Origin: Streptomyces sp. CB03234
GTDB lineage: Bacteria > Actinomycetota > Actinomycetes > Streptomycetales > Streptomycetaceae
DNA: 64,000 nt
Assembly (NCBI RefSeq): GCF_001905885.1
Contig: NZ_LIYH01000003.1
Coordinates: 186,001-250,000 of the forward strand
Reading direction: 5' to 3'
Part shown: positions 48,789 through 57,730 of the stretch, in pieces
Numbering within the stretch: position 1 is the first letter of the stretch
Layout: the number at the start of each line of letters is the position of its first letter
Made by a program: the position numbers and the translations under genes
Notes under the pieces: model-generated
What the model saw: the letters and a program-made list of their open reading frames with translations, nothing else
Told to the model about the DNA's origin: nothing
Database searches by the model: none

Positions 48789-49019
48789 ATGGCCGAACTT
48801 TCACAGTCGTTGCAACAGACCATGCGACGTAGGCGCCTGAACGCGCAGGCTCTCGCCGACCGCACCGGCATTCGCACCCCGCGGATCCGCGTCTTCGCCG
48901 AGGAAGGCGCCCACGGCCCCGTACGGCCCACCCGGCTGGAACTCGCCGAACTCGCGGACGCTCTGGCACTCCCCCTGTCCGCCGTCCTGGAAGCCGCCCG
49001 CACACCGGCTGCGGCCTGA
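48789..49019 (+). CDS. Small XRE-type HTH protein upstream of lasso cluster
   Basis: A 76-residue protein that is almost all helix-turn-helix: LQQTMRRRRLNAQALADRTG and IRTPRIRVFAEEG, then LELAELADALALPLSAVLEA. GAAGGAA precedes the ATG at 48789. It lies 407 bases upstream of the lasso precursor on the same strand, and nothing else is encoded between. It may control the lasso cluster; this is inferred from position only. Confidence 0.72.
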   Translation: MAELSQSLQQTMRRRRLNAQALADRTGIRTPRIRVFAEEGAHGPVRPTRLELAELADALALPLSAVLEAARTPAAA

Positions 49020-49274
49020 CCCGATCCGGCCAGGAGACGAAGGAGAGGAAGCGCGGGCGCATGGGTCGAGTGCGCCCCGGCGGCTCCGTCCGGTGACCGT
49101 CCCGGCCTCCCCGCGGCAGGACCACCACAGGTTGCGTCACGGAGGTGGAAACGTTTTTCCAGCCCGCCCGCACGCCGGCCTGGAGTCGTGCGCCCTTCTC
49201 CGGCACCCCCTGACTGGCCGTGAGATGACATGATCACTTGTTTATTGCATATTGTCTGATTTTCTAAGGCGCCC

Positions 49275-49305
49275 TTGTCATACTGCCCGGTTCTGCACCT
49301 AGCTA
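49275..49305 (+). promoter_or_regulatory. Candidate promoter of the lasso cluster
   Basis: In the 407-base gap before the precursor, an AT-rich island (49225-49270) is followed by TTGTCA (49275-49280) and, 19 bases later, TAGCTA (49300-49305). This would give a leader of about 110 bases. Spacing is long, so confidence is limited. Nothing else is recognised in the gap. Confidence 0.4.
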
Positions 49306-49400
49306 GATGCCGTGCCCGCTTCCCGCCCCGGGTTCCCATGAGCCTTGGGCAGGCCGGCAGTGAACCGGCGCCTCCGTGCGCCGGCGGCCAGGGGGTGGGC

Positions 49401-49430
49401 ATGAAACCTGAACCTGAGGAGAGGTCATGA
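49401..49430 (+). promoter_or_regulatory. Nine-codon upstream frame overlapping the precursor start
   Basis: ATG at 49401 opens a tiny frame, MKPEPEERS, whose TGA (49428-49430) overlaps the precursor ATG as ATGA. It has its own GGGGG ribosome site upstream, and its coding sequence contains the precursor's own GAGGAGAGG site. It could couple translation of the precursor to a leader peptide. Confidence 0.4.
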
Positions 49431-49537
49431 AGAAGGCTTACGAAGCGCCGACGCTCGTCCGTCTCGGTACGTTCCGCAAGAAGACCGGGCTGCTCAACAG
49501 CTCCGGCAACGACCGGCTCGTCCTGAGCAAGAACTGA
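49427..49537 (+). CDS. Lasso-peptide precursor, citrulassin family
   Basis: A 36-residue precursor. The leader (1-21) carries the RRE recognition pattern Y5-x2-P8-x-L10-x3-G14-x5-T20, with the conserved Thr at -2 of the cleavage site. The core is LLNSSGNDRLVLSKN (residues 22-36). Leu1 would close an eight-residue ring onto Asp8, leaving a seven-residue tail with Arg9. From recalled literature, citrulassin A has the core LLGLAGNDRLVLSKN with citrulline at position 9; this peptide differs only at ring positions 3-5 (NSS instead of GLA). GAGGAGAGG lies just before ATG at 49427. It is the first structural gene of the cluster. Confidence 0.95.
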   Translation: MKKAYEAPTLVRLGTFRKKTGLLNSSGNDRLVLSKN

Positions 49538-49563
49538 CGACCGACGGTTTCTGACCTGACGTC

Positions 49564-51420
49564 ATGACTGAACTGCACGCAAGTGCGGGGACGGGCCCCG
49601 GCGACGCGCACTTCGCGGTCTTCACCGACCGCGAGGACGCGGCCGCCGTGGCCCGCTCCTTCGCCCTCCCCGGTACGCGAACCCTCCAACACGCCTCCGG
49701 CCGCCCCTGGTTGGTCGGACAGTGGGACGACCAGGAGCTCGTATCCGCGCACACCCGTCGTGCGGCCCTGGCCGTCATCGGCTGCTGCCCGGTCGATGCC
49801 GCCGAACTGGAGCGCCACGCGGGACGGCTGCGCGATCTGGCGGAACTGGACGCGCTGGCCCGGTCCCTGCCCGGGAGCTTCCACCTCGTCGCCACCCTCG
49901 ACGGCCGGCTGAGGGTGCAGGGCACAGCGTCGGGGCTCCGGCTGGTCTTCCACGCCGCCGTGGACGGCGTACAGGTGGCCGCCACCCGCGCCGACGTACT
50001 CGCCGACGCGCTCGGCACCGCTCCCGACGAGCAGCGGCTCGCGGTACGGCTGCTGTGGCCGGTGCCCTATCCGTTGTTCGAGGCGTCGCTGTGGCGTGAC
50101 GTCACGGCTGTTGCCCCGCATGACGCGCTGGTCATCGGGGCGGACGGGCACAGCGCACGTCACTCGCGGTGGTGGACACCGCCGGAGCCGGTCCGCACGC
50201 TCGCCGACGGCGCCCCGCTGGTCCGCGAAGCCCTCACCGAGGCGGTCGGCGCCCGCACCCGCCACGGCGGTGTGGTCAGCTGCGACCTGTCCGGAGGGCT
50301 GGACTCCACCTCCATCTGCTTCCTGGCGGACCGCTCCCCCGCCCGCGTGGTGGCCAGCACCTGGCCGGGGCGCGATCCGGCCGACACCGATCTGTACTGG
50401 GCCGAGCAGGCGGCGAAGCACCTGCCGGACGTCGAGCATGTCGTGTGGGACGCCGATGCCTCGCCGCTGGTCTACGACGATCTGCTCGCCATCGACGACC
50501 TGCTGGACGAGCCCACCATCGGCGTCATGGACCGTTCGCGGGTGCTGCACCACCTGCCCGGCATGGCGGAGCGGGGCAGCCGGCTGCACCTGACGGGCAT
50601 CGGGGGCGACCACGTCGCGTGGTGCTCGGAGGCGTACTACCACCGGCTGCTGCGTACGCGTCCGCTGTTCGCGCTGCGGCAGTTGCGGGGTTTCCGGGCG
50701 CTGTGGCAGTGGCCGCTCGGCGGCACCGTCCGTGCGCTGGCCGACTCACGGCCGTACGGGAAGTGGCTCGCCGATCGCAGTGGCAGGCTGCGCGACCCCG
50801 TCCCCGCCACGGTCACCACCAGCCTCGGATGGGGCATGCCGCCCCGTCTCTTCGACTGGGTGACGCCCGACGCGGAACGGCTGGCGCGGCGAGCCCTGCG
50901 CGAGGCGGCCGCGACGGCCACACCGCTGCACCCGGACCGCGGCCTGCACACCGACCTGGAACAGATCCGTTCCTGCACCCGCATCATCCGCCAGTGGGAC
51001 CGGATGGCGGCCCGCGCCGGCGTACCGATGGCCTCGCCGTTCCTCGACGACCGCGTCATCGAGGCGTCCCTCGCCGTACGGCCGAGCGAGCGCGTGTCGC
51101 CCTGGCAGTACAAGCCCCTCCTGACCGCCGCCATGCGCGGGATCGTGCCCGAGGTCTGCCTGCGGCGCACCAACAAGGCCGCGGCCTCCATGGACGCCGC
51201 CGACGGACTGCGCCGGCACCGCGCCGACCTGCTGGCCATGTGGGAGGACTCACGGCTGGAGCAGCTCGGCCTGGTCGACGGGGAGGCCCTGCGCGGCCTC
51301 GCCCAGCGGCCCTCCACCCCCGCTCTGCGCGACGCCGTCCTCTACTCCACGATCGCCACCGAAGTATGGCTGCGTGGTCTGTCCCGCACTCCCACCCGCA
51401 CCCGCACCCGCACCCGTTAG
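49564..51420 (+). CDS. Lasso cyclase, asparagine-synthetase-like
   Basis: ATP-dependent enzyme of 618 residues that forms the isopeptide bond of the lasso ring. The N-terminal part resembles a degenerate glutamine-amidotransferase half (1-200), and the synthetase domain has the ATP pyrophosphatase motif SGGLDSTS at 243-250. LTGIGGDHVAW is a second family motif, and FLDDRVIEASLAV and PEVCLRRTNKAA lie near the C-terminus. The C-terminus ends with a Thr-Arg dipeptide repeat encoded by tandem CCCGCA units. It starts 26 bases after the precursor stop, without a strong ribosome site. Confidence 0.95.
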   Translation: MTELHASAGTGPGDAHFAVFTDREDAAAVARSFALPGTRTLQHASGRPWLVGQWDDQELVSAHTRRAALAVIGCCPVDAAELERHAGRLRDLAELDALARSLPGSFHLVATLDGRLRVQGTASGLRLVFHAAVDGVQVAATRADVLADALGTAPDEQRLAVRLLWPVPYPLFEASLWRDVTAVAPHDALVIGADGHSARHSRWWTPPEPVRTLADGAPLVREALTEAVGARTRHGGVVSCDLSGGLDSTSICFLADRSPARVVASTWPGRDPADTDLYWAEQAAKHLPDVEHVVWDADASPLVYDDLLAIDDLLDEPTIGVMDRSRVLHHLPGMAERGSRLHLTGIGGDHVAWCSEAYYHRLLRTRPLFALRQLRGFRALWQWPLGGTVRALADSRPYGKWLADRSGRLRDPVPATVTTSLGWGMPPRLFDWVTPDAERLARRALREAAATATPLHPDRGLHTDLEQIRSCTRIIRQWDRMAARAGVPMASPFLDDRVIEASLAVRPSERVSPWQYKPLLTAAMRGIVPEVCLRRTNKAAASMDAADGLRRHRADLLAMWEDSRLEQLGLVDGEALRGLAQRPSTPALRDAVLYSTIATEVWLRGLSRTPTRTRTRTR

Positions 51421-51449
51421 GCCCGCCTCGGAGAAAGGCAGCACACACC

Positions 51450-51704
51450 ATGGCATTGCGGTTCCGCCCCGATGTCTCCACCGCGGAGACCCAGTACGGC
51501 ACGGTCCTCCTGGACGAGCGCAGCGGGAACTACTGGGAACTCAATCCCACCGGCACCCTGGTGGTGAAGACCCTCCTCGGGGGCGGCGACGAGACATCGG
51601 CCGTCGAGGCGCTGCTCGCGGAGTTCGACATCGACCGGGTCCGCGCGGAGCAGGACGTCACGGCTCTCGTACAGGAGCTGCGGACGTCGGGGCTGGCCTC
51701 ATGA
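51450..51704 (+). CDS. Lasso RRE protein (PqqD-like, B1)
   Basis: An 84-residue PqqD-type RiPP recognition element. It binds the YxxP leader motif and presents the precursor to the protease and cyclase. The core YGTVLLDERSGNYWELNPTG, followed by helices ending TALVQELRTSGLAS, is typical. GAGAAAGG lies upstream of ATG at 51450. Its stop overlaps the next gene (ATGA). Confidence 0.93.
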   Translation: MALRFRPDVSTAETQYGTVLLDERSGNYWELNPTGTLVVKTLLGGGDETSAVEALLAEFDIDRVRAEQDVTALVQELRTSGLAS

Positions 51705-52144
51705 CGACGCCCAGCGCGCTGGAACGGCCCATCGGCGTTCCGTTCACCCGGCGTCTGGCCGCCCGCCTCGTACTGCTTCCCGCCGTCGCGCTGTCGCTGC
51801 TGTCCCCGCGCCGGATCCGCGCCGTGCTCGGTGTCGTACGCCGCGGAGCCGCGCCCGCCACGGCCGCGCAGGCGCAGAACGCCCGGGACGCGATGTGCGC
51901 GGTCAGCCTGCTGTGCGCCGGGCCGAAGGGCTGTCTGCCCCGTTCGCTGGGCGCGGCCCTGCTGTGCCGGCTGACGGGCAGTTGGCCCACGTGGTGCACA
52001 GGGGCGAGCGTGGTGCCCCCCTTCAACGCGCATGCCTGGATCGAGGCGGAGGGCCGGCCCATCGGCGAAGGCGTGCCCGACGACTACTTCAGGCGGCTGC
52101 TGGCGGTGGGGCCCGTGACGGCGAACCGGCCGCCCAGCCCATGA
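51701..52144 (+). CDS. Lasso leader peptidase (transglutaminase-like, B2)
   Basis: A 147-residue cysteine protease that removes the leader so that Leu1 can attack Asp8. Cys78 in KGCLPRSLG and His111 in NAHAWIEAEG are the catalytic pair; Asp127/128 in VPDDYFRR is the likely third residue. ATG at 51701 overlaps the B1 stop, and its own stop overlaps the ABC gene, so B1-B2-D are coupled. Confidence 0.93.
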   Translation: MTTPSALERPIGVPFTRRLAARLVLLPAVALSLLSPRRIRAVLGVVRRGAAPATAAQAQNARDAMCAVSLLCAGPKGCLPRSLGAALLCRLTGSWPTWCTGASVVPPFNAHAWIEAEGRPIGEGVPDDYFRRLLAVGPVTANRPPSP

Positions 52145-53985
52145 CGGGTCCCCGGGCGGAGGTGCCGGACCGCTCGACACGGGCCGCGGTGGCCACCATG
52201 TACCGGCTGACCACCGGGCACCGGACCTCCATCGTCGTGGCCACCGTGCTCACCCTCGTGGGCTCCGCACTGGGGCTGGCCCAGCCGCTCGTCGCCAAGC
52301 AGATCGTGGACATGAGCGGCCACGGACGGGTGTTCTGGCCCCTGCTGCTCCTCCTGGCCGTGCTGTTCGTCACCGAAGCGGCCACCGGCGCCATCGGCCG
52401 CTTCGTCCTGGAACGCATGGGTGAAGGGGTCGTACGACAACTCCGCCACGGGCTGGTGGGACGGCTGCTCAGGCTGGAGATGAGGGAGTACGACCGGCAC
52501 CGCAGCGGCGATCTGATCTCCCGCGTGACCGCCGACACCACCCTGCTCAGGGAGGTGGTGTCCCAGGCCCTCGTCGACCTGGTGACCGGGGCGCTCGTCG
52601 CGGCCGGTGCGGTCGCCCTGATGCTGTGGATCGACCCGCTGCTGCTTGTCCTGGTCACCCTGACCGTGGCGACCGCGGCGGCGGTCGTGGCGTCGCTGCT
52701 GAAGGGCATCCGGGCCGCCTCGGAACACATGCAGAACTCCGTCGGCGCGATCGCCGCCGACCTCGAACGCGCGCTGGGCGCACTGCCGATGGTGCGGGTG
52801 CACCGCGCCGAGGAACGTGAGGCGCGGCGCATCGGCGAGCGCATCGAGTCCGCTCACGACGCGGGCGTACGGACCGCGAGACTGGCCTCCGTGATGAGCC
52901 CGGCGGTCGAGCTCGCCGTCCAGGGCTCCTTCCTGCTCGTCCTGGTCATCGGGGGCCTGCGTGTCACCGGCCACGCCAACTCCCTCGGCGATCTCGTGGC
53001 CTTCCTGCTCTATGCCTCCTACCTCGTTCTGCCTCTGTCGTCGGTCTTCCGCGCGGTCGGCCTGATCCAGCGCGGGATGGGTGCCTACCAGCGCATCGAG
53101 CACGCGCTGTCACTGCCCGCGGAGCCCTCACTGCCCCGCAGGCCGGCCGTACGGGCGCGTACGCGCGAACCGGCTCGGCAGGCCGCCGCGGACGAGGAGC
53201 CCGCCCTCGCCCTGCGGGACCTCACCTTCGGCTACGACCCGGACCGGCCGGTCCTGCGCGGCGTCACCCTCACCGTCCCGCACCGGCGCCAGACGGCCCT
53301 GGTGGGCCGGTCGGGAGCCGGAAAAAGCACGATCTTCGCCCTGGTGGCCAGGTTCTACGAGCCGGATTCGGGAGCCCTGCTCTTCGACGGACGGCCCGCC
53401 TGCGAACTGACCCGTGCCGAGTGCCGCGCACGCATCGCCGTCGTCGACCAGAACACCCATGTCGTCCACGGCACCCTGCGCGACAACATCACCTACGCCG
53501 TACCGGACGCCCCGGAGGCCGAAGTACGGCGCGTCGTCGAACTCGCCCAGCTCGACGATGTCGTACGCCGGCTGCGCGGCGGCCTGTCCGGTCTGCTCGG
53601 CGAGCGCGGCAGCACCCTCTCGGGAGGTGAGCGCCAGCGCGTCGCCCTGGCCCGCGCCCTGCTCGGCCGCCCCCAACTCCTCCTGCTCGACGAGCCCACG
53701 TCCCACCTCGACGCCATCAACGAAACCGCGCTCACCAAGGTGATGAAGGACATCGCGGGGGAATGCGCCCTGCTGGTGATCGCGCACCGCCTCTCCACCG
53801 TCCAGCACGCCGACCAGATCGTCGTACTCGACAACGGCCGAACCACCGCCTGCGGACGCCACGAGGAACTGCTCACCTGCAGCCCCACCTACCGCGAACT
53901 GGCGGCCGGGCAGATGCTCCGCCCGGCCGCGGCCCCACCACCCCCTGCGGCGACCGCCCGGACGCGGCCGCACGGAAAGCGGTGA
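52141..53985 (+). CDS. Lasso peptide ABC exporter (D)
   Basis: A 614-residue exporter with a fused membrane domain (six helices, about 28-325) and ATPase domain. Walker A GRSGAGKST lies at about 389-397, signature LSGGERQR near 493, and Walker B LLLLDEPTSHLD after it, then a His switch in VIAHRLS. It exports the mature lasso peptide and gives self-resistance. The end is Pro/Ala-rich. It is the last gene of the operon; the next genes lie on the other strand. Confidence 0.94.
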   Translation: MTGPRAEVPDRSTRAAVATMYRLTTGHRTSIVVATVLTLVGSALGLAQPLVAKQIVDMSGHGRVFWPLLLLLAVLFVTEAATGAIGRFVLERMGEGVVRQLRHGLVGRLLRLEMREYDRHRSGDLISRVTADTTLLREVVSQALVDLVTGALVAAGAVALMLWIDPLLLVLVTLTVATAAAVVASLLKGIRAASEHMQNSVGAIAADLERALGALPMVRVHRAEEREARRIGERIESAHDAGVRTARLASVMSPAVELAVQGSFLLVLVIGGLRVTGHANSLGDLVAFLLYASYLVLPLSSVFRAVGLIQRGMGAYQRIEHALSLPAEPSLPRRPAVRARTREPARQAAADEEPALALRDLTFGYDPDRPVLRGVTLTVPHRRQTALVGRSGAGKSTIFALVARFYEPDSGALLFDGRPACELTRAECRARIAVVDQNTHVVHGTLRDNITYAVPDAPEAEVRRVVELAQLDDVVRRLRGGLSGLLGERGSTLSGGERQRVALARALLGRPQLLLLDEPTSHLDAINETALTKVMKDIAGECALLVIAHRLSTVQHADQIVVLDNGRTTACGRHEELLTCSPTYRELAAGQMLRPAAAPPPPAATARTRPHGKR

Positions 53986-54019
53986 ACGGGCGCGACGGCG
54001 CGAGGATGAGCCCTGGCGG

Positions 54020-54583
54020 TCAGGGGGTCGCGGTCGAGACGACGTAGACGCGCGGGGCGGCCGGGTCGGTGAGGTCGACGGTGATGTCCTGGGTGGGGCG
54101 CGGGTCCTTCTGGCGGTGCGTGGTGGCGGACCAGTCGCGGCCGGCGGGGAACGTCCAGCCGACGGTGCGGGCGTCGCGGTCGCTGATGGTGATGTCCTTG
54201 GCGTCGAGCGCGGCGCGGCTCGTCCCGACGTCGTTCAGGAAGTCGTCCAGTCCGGTGCCGTCGGTGGTGAACTCGACGTACAGCCTGCTCGACTTCCAGT
54301 TGCTCGTCTCGAAGTAGGCGACCTCGGTGGAGCCGGCCGGGATGGGGACCTCGAAGACGCGGCGCTTCATCTTGGACGGCCAGCTGTCCCGGAGGCCGGT
54401 GACGGAGGACTCGGCCTCCTTGTCGCGGCCGCTGGCCCGGCTCTGCTGGGCGGAGATCACCAGATAGCCGGCCGGGATGCCGATGAGCAGCACGATGACG
54501 ACGGCGGTCAGGATCCGGCGGCGGATCATGCGCCGCCGCTCCTCGGGGGACGCGGGCCGGTGCAGCACGGACGTCACTGACAT
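54020..54583 (-). CDS. Uncharacterised membrane-anchored protein
   Basis: A 187-residue protein with a basic N-terminus (ERRRMIRRR) and one hydrophobic segment (about 25-45, ILTAVVIVLLIGIPAGYLVI), which places the C-terminal beta-rich domain outside the cell. It begins 2 bases after the ROK kinase stop and is therefore in that operon. No family is recognised. It converges on the lasso operon. Confidence 0.65.
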   Translation of the reverse strand: MSVTSVLHRPASPEERRRMIRRRILTAVVIVLLIGIPAGYLVISAQQSRASGRDKEAESSVTGLRDSWPSKMKRRVFEVPIPAGSTEVAYFETSNWKSSRLYVEFTTDGTGLDDFLNDVGTSRAALDAKDITISDRDARTVGWTFPAGRDWSATTHRQKDPRPTQDITVDLTDPAAPRVYVVSTATP

Positions 54584-54585
54584 GA

Positions 54586-55746
54586 CTACGGTTCCTGGGT
54601 GGTGGTGGTCGTACGGCCGTTGCGGATGGCCTGGGCGTACCGCTCGTACTTCTCGTAGCGCTCCAGGCGGCGGCGGTTGGCGCGGCGGAAGCGGCGCGCG
54701 ACGAGCCGGGCGAGGTCGGCGGCGCCGACCATGCCGGCCTCGGGGCCGAGCTGGGCCTTGGCGATCCGGGCCTCGGGGCGGTAGCCGCGGCCGGTGAGGT
54801 GGCGGCGGAAGGCGTCCCGGGCGGGGCCGATCAGCAGGTCGTCGGCGGCGCTGACGCCACCGCCGATGACGAAGCAGGACGGGTCGAGGGCGGCGGCCAG
54901 GTTGGCGATGCCGACGCCGAGCCACTGGCCGATGTCCTGGAACAGCTCGATGCACATCGCGTCGCCCTCGCGGGCCAGCTCGGTGATCAGCGGGCCGGTG
55001 ATGTCGGGGACGGAGCCCTTGACGCGCTCGATGATGTTGTACGCGACCGGCGAGTCGGCCGCCGCGAGTTCACGGGCCTCCCGGACGAGGGCGTTGCCGG
55101 AGCTGTACTGCTCCCAGCAGCCGCGGTTGCCGCACGGGCAGCGGTGGCCGCCGGGCACCACCTGCATGTGGCCGAACTCGCCGGCGACGCCGTACCTGCC
55201 GCGCTTGACCTGGCCGCCCTCCAGGATCGCGCCGCCGATGCCGGTACCGAGCGTGATCATGACGAGGTGGTCCTCGCCGCGGCCGGCGCCGAAGCGCCAC
55301 TCCGCCCAGGCTGCGGTGTTGGCGTCGTTGTCGACCATGACGGGGACGGCGAGCCGCGCCTGGAGCGAGTCGCGCAGCGGCTCGTTGCGCCAGGCCAGGT
55401 GGGGGGCGAACAGGACGCGGCTGCGGTCGGCGTCGACCCAGCCGGCGGCGCCGATGCCGACGGCGTGCACGTCGTGCCGGTCGGACAGGTCCAGGACCAG
55501 CTCGGTGATGGTGTCCTCGACGACCTTGGCGCTCTTGGACTTGTCGGGTGTCTCGGTCTTGATCTGCTCCAGGATCCGGCCGTCGGCGTCGACGACGCCC
55601 GCCATCACCTTCGTACCGCCGATGTCGATGCCGACGGTCGGCACCCGGGGCGCGGTCAGGTGCGAGCGGCGCTCGCGGGCGGAGACGGTCCGCAGGACGG
55701 TGGCGCGGGCGGAGCCCCGGTGGGCGAGATCGCGGTACGTGCTCAC
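54586..55746 (-). CDS. ROK-family sugar kinase (glucokinase type)
   Basis: Cytoplasmic ROK kinase of 386 residues. The ATP site is DIGGTKVMAGVVD near 42-54, the sugar-binding region DNDANTAAWAEW, and the zinc motif is CPCGNRGCWEQYSS, complete. The family phosphorylates glucose or related sugars with ATP. It lies downstream of a sugar ABC importer on the same strand and is probably its partner kinase. Start GTG at 55746. A longer C-terminal tail of about 30 residues is Arg/Tyr-rich. Confidence 0.92.
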   Translation of the reverse strand: MSTYRDLAHRGSARATVLRTVSARERRSHLTAPRVPTVGIDIGGTKVMAGVVDADGRILEQIKTETPDKSKSAKVVEDTITELVLDLSDRHDVHAVGIGAAGWVDADRSRVLFAPHLAWRNEPLRDSLQARLAVPVMVDNDANTAAWAEWRFGAGRGEDHLVMITLGTGIGGAILEGGQVKRGRYGVAGEFGHMQVVPGGHRCPCGNRGCWEQYSSGNALVREARELAAADSPVAYNIIERVKGSVPDITGPLITELAREGDAMCIELFQDIGQWLGVGIANLAAALDPSCFVIGGGVSAADDLLIGPARDAFRRHLTGRGYRPEARIAKAQLGPEAGMVGAADLARLVARRFRRANRRRLERYEKYERYAQAIRNGRTTTTTQEP

Positions 55747-55859
55747 GAGTCCTGTCGTCCCTGGTGGGTGGGGCCGGCGGCGGGCGCCTCCGGCGGCGGA
55801 CGGCGCCCGCCGCCCTCGATTCTGCCAGGTACGCGGCCGGGGGCGGCGGTACGCCGTGG

Positions 55860-56678
55860 TCAGGGCGCCGGGGGGACCTCGTGGCCGCCGACGCGGGCGG
55901 GTGACGGGGCTCGTTCCAGCTCGTGGCGGAGGTCTTCGAGCTCGCTGCCGCCCGCCATCTGGCGGGTGAGTTCGTCGAGCGTGACGGAGTCCTTGGTGTG
56001 GCTCGCCGCCATCACGCCCCGCTTCAGCAGCACGAACCGGTCACCGACCAGATACGCGTGGTGCGGGTTGTGCGTGATCAACACCACGCCGAGTCCGGCG
56101 TCGCGGGCGGCCGCCACGTACTTGAGGACGACCCCGGACTGCTTGACGCCGAGCGCCGCCGTCGGCTCGTCGAGGACGAGGACCTTGGCGCCGAAGTACA
56201 CCGCGCGGGCGATGGCCACGCACTGGCGCTCGCCACCCGACAGGGTGCCGATCGGCTGGTCGACGTCCCGCAGGTCGATGCCCATGCGCAGCAGCTCGGC
56301 GCGGGTCGTCTCGCGCATGAGGTCGACGTCGAGGCGCTTGAAGGGGCCGGCGCCCTTGGTGGGCTCGGAGCCGAGGAAGAAGTTCCGCCAGACCGGCATG
56401 AGGGGGACGACGGCCAGGTCCTGGTAGACGGTGGCGATGCCCCGGTCCAGGGCCTCGCGCGGGGAAGAGAGGGAGGTCTCCTCGCCCTCGATGCGGAAGG
56501 TGCCGCCGTCGTGGGCGTGCAGGCCTGCGATGATCTTGATGAGGGTGGACTTGCCGGCGCCGTTGTCGCCCAGGACGCAGGTGATCTCGCCCGCGTGCAC
56601 TTCGAGGGAGACCCCTTCGAGGGCGCGGATGTTGCCGTAGTACTTGCTGACGTCGGCCAGCTCGACGAGTGCGGTCAC
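55860..56678 (-). CDS. Sugar ABC transporter ATPase (single-domain, FrcA-like)
   Basis: A 272-residue ATPase of the carbohydrate family: Walker [11 protein letters not shown]-loop [10 protein letters not shown], signature LSGGERQC, Walker [11 protein letters not shown]. It has only one ATPase domain, as in FrcA-type importers. The GTG start overlaps the permease stop (GTGA), so the importer genes are coupled. Confidence 0.92.
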   Translation of the reverse strand: MTALVELADVSKYYGNIRALEGVSLEVHAGEITCVLGDNGAGKSTLIKIIAGLHAHDGGTFRIEGEETSLSSPREALDRGIATVYQDLAVVPLMPVWRNFFLGSEPTKGAGPFKRLDVDLMRETTRAELLRMGIDLRDVDQPIGTLSGGERQCVAIARAVYFGAKVLVLDEPTAALGVKQSGVVLKYVAAARDAGLGVVLITHNPHHAYLVGDRFVLLKRGVMAASHTKDSVTLDELTRQMAGGSELEDLRHELERAPSPARVGGHEVPPAP

Positions 56679-57730
56679 TTGGTCGCCTCCGCGCGCTTGC
56701 GGACCCAGGCGTTGAGCAGGGTCGCGAGAAGGAGCATCGCTCCGAGGAAGAACTTGAACCAGTCAGGGTTCCACTCGGCGTACACGATGCCCTTGCTGGT
56801 CATGCCGAAGATGAACGCGCCGACCGCCGAGCCGATGGCGGAGCCGTATCCGCCGGTGATCAGGCAGCCGCCGATCACGGCCGCGATGATGTAGATCAGC
56901 TCGTTGCCGACGCCCTCGCCGGACTGGACGACGTCGAACGAGAACAGCAGGTGCTGTCCGGACACCCAGGCGCAGAAGGCCACGCCCAGGTAGAGGCCGA
57001 TCTTCGTCGTACGGACCGGGACGCCGACGGCGCGGGCGGCGTCGGCGCCGCCGCCCACCGCGAAGATCCAGTTGCCGAAGCGGGTGCGCAGCAGGATCCA
57101 GGTGGCCAGCGCCACCAGGCCGAACCACCACAGGATGGTGACCTTGATGTCGATGCCGCCGAGGGAGAACTGGGAGGCGAACAGCGCCCGGGCGGAGCCG
57201 AAGCCCTCCATGTCCGCGATGGTCCTGGTCGACACGGTGCCGCTGATCAGCTTGGTCAGGCCGAGGTTCAGGCCGGTCAGCATCAGGAACGTACCGAGCG
57301 TGATGATGAAGCTCGGCAGTTTGGTCCGGGTGAGCATGACGCCGTTGAAGACGCCGATGGCGAGGGTGACCAGGAGGGAGACGAGGACGCCGACCCAGAT
57401 GTTCGCGGTCATCTGGTAGCTGAACATCGAGGAGACCAGCGCGGAGCTGGTCACCAGCACACCGGCCGACAGGTCGAACTCGCCGCCGATCATCAGCAGC
57501 GCGACGGGGACGGCCATGATGCCGATCGTCGAGGCGGCGTAGAGGACCGTGCCGAAGCTGGACGCCCTCAGGAAGCTGTCGGCGACGATCGAGAAGAAGA
57601 GGAAGACGGCGACGGCTCCGACGACGGAGCCGAGCTCGGGGCGGCCGAGGAGCCCCCGCAGCGGCGAGGTGCGCAGCAGGCGCTCGTCGACGGGTGAACC
57701 GTCCTTCACGGGTGGTGCGGTCGTGGTCAT
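56675..57730 (-). CDS. Sugar ABC transporter permease (RbsC/FrcC-like)
   Basis: A 351-residue permease with about nine or ten helices. The family patterns are seen in [20 protein letters not shown] and [20 protein letters not shown]. Its ATG at 57730 overlaps the stop of the second binding protein (ATGA). Confidence 0.92.
   Translation of the reverse strand: MTTTAPPVKDGSPVDERLLRTSPLRGLLGRPELGSVVGAVAVFLFFSIVADSFLRASSFGTVLYAASTIGIMAVPVALLMIGGEFDLSAGVLVTSSALVSSMFSYQMTANIWVGVLVSLLVTLAIGVFNGVMLTRTKLPSFIITLGTFLMLTGLNLGLTKLISGTVSTRTIADMEGFGSARALFASQFSLGGIDIKVTILWWFGLVALATWILLRTRFGNWIFAVGGGADAARAVGVPVRTTKIGLYLGVAFCAWVSGQHLLFSFDVVQSGEGVGNELIYIIAAVIGGCLITGGYGSAIGSAVGAFIFGMTSKGIVYAEWNPDWFKFFLGAMLLLATLLNAWVRKRAEATK

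Noticed and set aside
51380..51418. Thr-Arg repeat tail of the lasso cyclase as a functional domain
   Set aside because: It is a simple CCCGCA slippage tract at the end of the gene and lies outside the conserved cyclase fold.
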